Shown here piece by piece: positions 13,667 to 14,792 of a DNA stretch of 14,792 nt (the stretch's first letter is position 1; every line of letters starts with the position of its first letter). The position numbers and the translations under genes were made by a program. Source of the DNA: DASPTR01 sp041481365 (GTDB taxonomy: Archaea > Thermoproteota > Bathyarchaeia > Bathyarchaeales > Bathycorpusculaceae); assembly GCA_041481365.1 (NCBI GenBank), contig JBGPBS010000032.1, positions 1 to 14,792 on the forward strand, in the 5' to 3' direction. The notes under the pieces are model-generated. The model was not told the origin of the DNA. It made no database searches and saw only the letters and a list, made by a program, of their open reading frames with translations.

Positions 13667-13954
13667 ATGGCACAAGCAAAAACCTGTTCTCCAACCTGCG
13701 AATCTTTCAAATGCGCAAAAGCTTCCGTCGTTTACGGTAAGGATGGCACTTGGTGCAGATGGACGGATGAAATATGTGACGTCGCAAACTGCACGTACGC
13801 CATGTGCGTCAAACGTCGGCTGTTGCCCAGAGGAACATGCGGCGAAACCATAAAGAGAAAAACCATTGAAAAACCACCAGAAGAGGTTATCGGTCCGACA
13901 ATAAAGCTTAAGGGAAGGGCTTACCGCAAGCTCGGCGAGAAAGAAATCTTCTAA
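13667..13954 (+). CDS. Cys-rich small protein, probable metal or Fe-S binder
   Basis: A 95-residue soluble protein with eight cysteines in the first 60 residues: C7, C11, C16, C30, C37, C42, C47 and C58 (CSPTCESFKC, WCRWTDEIC, NCTYAMC, GTC). The spacing is not a standard zinc ribbon or ferredoxin. Two metal sites or an unusual Fe-S cluster are possible. The second half is basic and cysteine-free, with KRKTIEKPPEEVIGPTIKLKGR, and could be a docking tail. GAGGT lies about 11 bases before ATG 13667. I recall similar proteins only as hypothetical ones in archaeal genomes. An overlapping out-of-frame ATG at 13659 gives a less plausible product. No operon partner is evident. Confidence 0.75.
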   Translation: MAQAKTCSPTCESFKCAKASVVYGKDGTWCRWTDEICDVANCTYAMCVKRRLLPRGTCGETIKRKTIEKPPEEVIGPTIKLKGRAYRKLGEKEIF

Positions 13955-14022
13955 TACACGCACCGATTGCAAATATTCAGAAGCCCGTGTTCACAGGAAG
14001 GAGGCAGCGTGGCGTAAGCCTT

Positions 14023-14190
14023 CTATTTGGCTGGAATACGTTTAACGACGGGTGGCCTCACTTTTCTGAGTATCCTGTAGCCACAGATTATACATTTCAT
14101 TTGGCCACCCCGCATTTCAAGCTCTTCAGAAGGTACTTTTGCTCCACATCTCACGCACTCATAGACAATTCCGGCAGATGACTTCTCCAT
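14023..14190 (-). CDS. rpo12: DNA-directed RNA polymerase subunit Rpo12 (subunit P)
   Basis: This is the smallest RNA polymerase subunit, the archaeal counterpart of eukaryotic Rpb12, which binds zinc and helps assemble the Rpo3-Rpo11 platform. From ATG 14190 it is 55 residues long. YECVRCGAK and MKCIICGYRILRKVRPP form the zinc ribbon with four cysteines, and the C-terminal GYRIL-K-RPP signature is diagnostic. An upstream in-frame ATG at 14256 would add 22 residues. It lies upstream of the TATA box (14226-14234), so it cannot be on the transcript. GAGG precedes ATG 14190. The divergent neighbour is trm5. A ribosomal protein L37Ae gene is often near rpo12 in archaea, but none lies in this window. 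Confidence 0.93.
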   Translation of the reverse strand: MEKSSAGIVYECVRCGAKVPSEELEMRGGQMKCIICGYRILRKVRPPVVKRIPAK

Positions 14191-14225
14191 GTCAGTTTCC
14201 TCTTTCAGAAAGGGAAAAGGTTTTG

Positions 14226-14234
14226 CTTTTAAAT
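14226..14234. promoter_or_regulatory. AT-rich promoter element shared by rpo12 and trm5
   Basis: CTTTTAAAT reads as a TATA box on both strands. On the minus strand it predicts initiation near 14205, just before the GAGG and ATG 14190 of rpo12. On the plus strand it predicts initiation near 14256, exactly at a TTG in the trm5 frame. Confidence 0.5.
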
Positions 14235-14255
14235 GTTTCCTGAAGTTTTTATGCA

Positions 14256-14792
14256 TTGCAGGGGGTCGGGCTCTCTTTGACGAAGAACTTAAGGGAGTTG
14301 CTTTCTGGAGTCCTCTCGCCGGAAGAGATCACACAGATCTATAATTCTTATGACATCATCGGCGACATTGCGATCTTACGCTTGACCGAAGTATCTGGGA
14401 GGCATCGTAGAGATATTGCAGAAGCAGTCATGAGCGTTCATCAGAATGTTAAAACAGTGCTGGCGCAGACGAGCCCTGTGCGCCAGAGTTTCAGGACTCG
14501 AGAGTTGCGATGTGTGGCAGGGGAGGACAAGACAGTGACCAGGCACGTCGAATCTAAATGCATATTCCACGTTGATGTTTCGGGCTGCTATTTTTCTCCG
14601 AGGCTTTCGTACGAACGTATGCGTGTTGCGAGGCAGGCTAGCGACGGAGAGACTGTTGTAAACATGTTTGCAGGAGTGGGCTGTTTTTCTCTGCTAATCG
14701 CCAAATACTCGCATGCCTCCAGAGTGTTTTCAATTGACATTAATCCGACTGCTTTCAAATACATGCAAGAAAACGTCAGAGTGAACAGGGCT
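14256..14792 (+). CDS. trm5: tRNA (guanine37-N1)-methyltransferase Trm5, 5' part
   Basis: This methylates G37 next to the anticodon, using S-adenosylmethionine, and prevents +1 frameshifting. The 179 codons present run to the window edge. The Trm5 core is clear: SYDIIGDIAIL (31-41), RHVESKCIFHVDVSGCYFSP (96-115), RLSYERMRV (116-124), the SAM-binding loop NMFAGVGCFSLLIAK (136-150) and SIDINPTAFKYMQEN (159-173). The catalytic NPPY-type motif and about 100 residues must lie beyond the window. The short N terminus, without the extra D1 domain, suggests the Trm5b/c type. TTG 14256 is the only plausible start after the in-frame TGA at 14241, other than TTG 14277. Both fit a leaderless transcript. 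Confidence 0.9.
   Translation, partial: MQGVGLSLTKNLRELLSGVLSPEEITQIYNSYDIIGDIAILRLTEVSGRHRRDIAEAVMSVHQNVKTVLAQTSPVRQSFRTRELRCVAGEDKTVTRHVESKCIFHVDVSGCYFSPRLSYERMRVARQASDGETVVNMFAGVGCFSLLIAKYSHASRVFSIDINPTAFKYMQENVRVNRA

Noticed and set aside
14191..14256. A 22-residue N-terminal extension of Rpo12 from ATG 14256.
   Set aside because: It would start upstream of the TATA box, and Rpo12 proteins are normally about 45-55 residues long.

Overview
The window looks like chromosomal DNA of an uncultivated archaeon. The evidence is archaeal-type Rpo12 (RNA polymerase subunit P) and Trm5 genes, TATA boxes about 25-30 bases before several starts with short or absent leaders, some strong GGAGGTGA-type ribosome binding sites, and a tungsten-type aldehyde:ferredoxin oxidoreductase. 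Several proteins (a DUF5752-like protein, a large dockerin-tailed substrate-binding protein, a small Cys-rich protein) resemble ones I associate with Bathyarchaeia. That assignment is recollection, not a search result.

Layout. 1-940: a small membrane-anchored zinc-ribbon protein (+) and a zinc-ribbon protein of unknown function (-). 1038-3190: a HAD-family phosphatase (+) sits among broken genes: a Nudix hydrolase C-terminal remnant (-), a small interrupted ORF (-), and a tandem GNAT acetyltransferase split by one in-frame TAA (+). 3244-3663: methylglyoxal synthase (-). 4009-5027: a small conserved protein and a P-loop dephospho-CoA-kinase-like protein (+), followed by a Cys-rich coding fragment. 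5174-5614: a DUF5752-like protein (-). 5725-8366: a two-gene operon (-) for a polyferredoxin and an aldehyde:ferredoxin oxidoreductase overlapping by four bases. 8571-13540: two large secreted proteins (+), first a family-5-like solute-binding protein with swapped lobes and a C-terminal dockerin, then a glycosylation-rich, Ig-like, membrane-anchored surface protein. A decayed recombinase tail may lie between them. 13667-13954: a Cys-rich orphan (+). 14023-14792: rpo12 (-) and the 5' part of trm5 (+), divergent from one short AT-rich promoter.

The oxidoreductase and its ferredoxin partner form a redox module that oxidises an aldehyde with reduction of ferredoxin, or the reverse. Methylglyoxal synthase makes a reactive aldehyde, but no sequence evidence links it to the oxidoreductase. 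The solute-binding and surface proteins would act outside the cell. No permease or ATPase gene lies beside them, so the transporter partners must be elsewhere if they exist.

The most notable signals are the apparent circular permutation plus dockerin in the solute-binding protein, an Asp in place of the first cluster-binding Cys of the oxidoreductase, an archaeal methylglyoxal synthase, and an unusual number of gene remnants carrying single in-frame stops. I saw no CRISPR array, rRNA, tRNA or intact insertion sequence.
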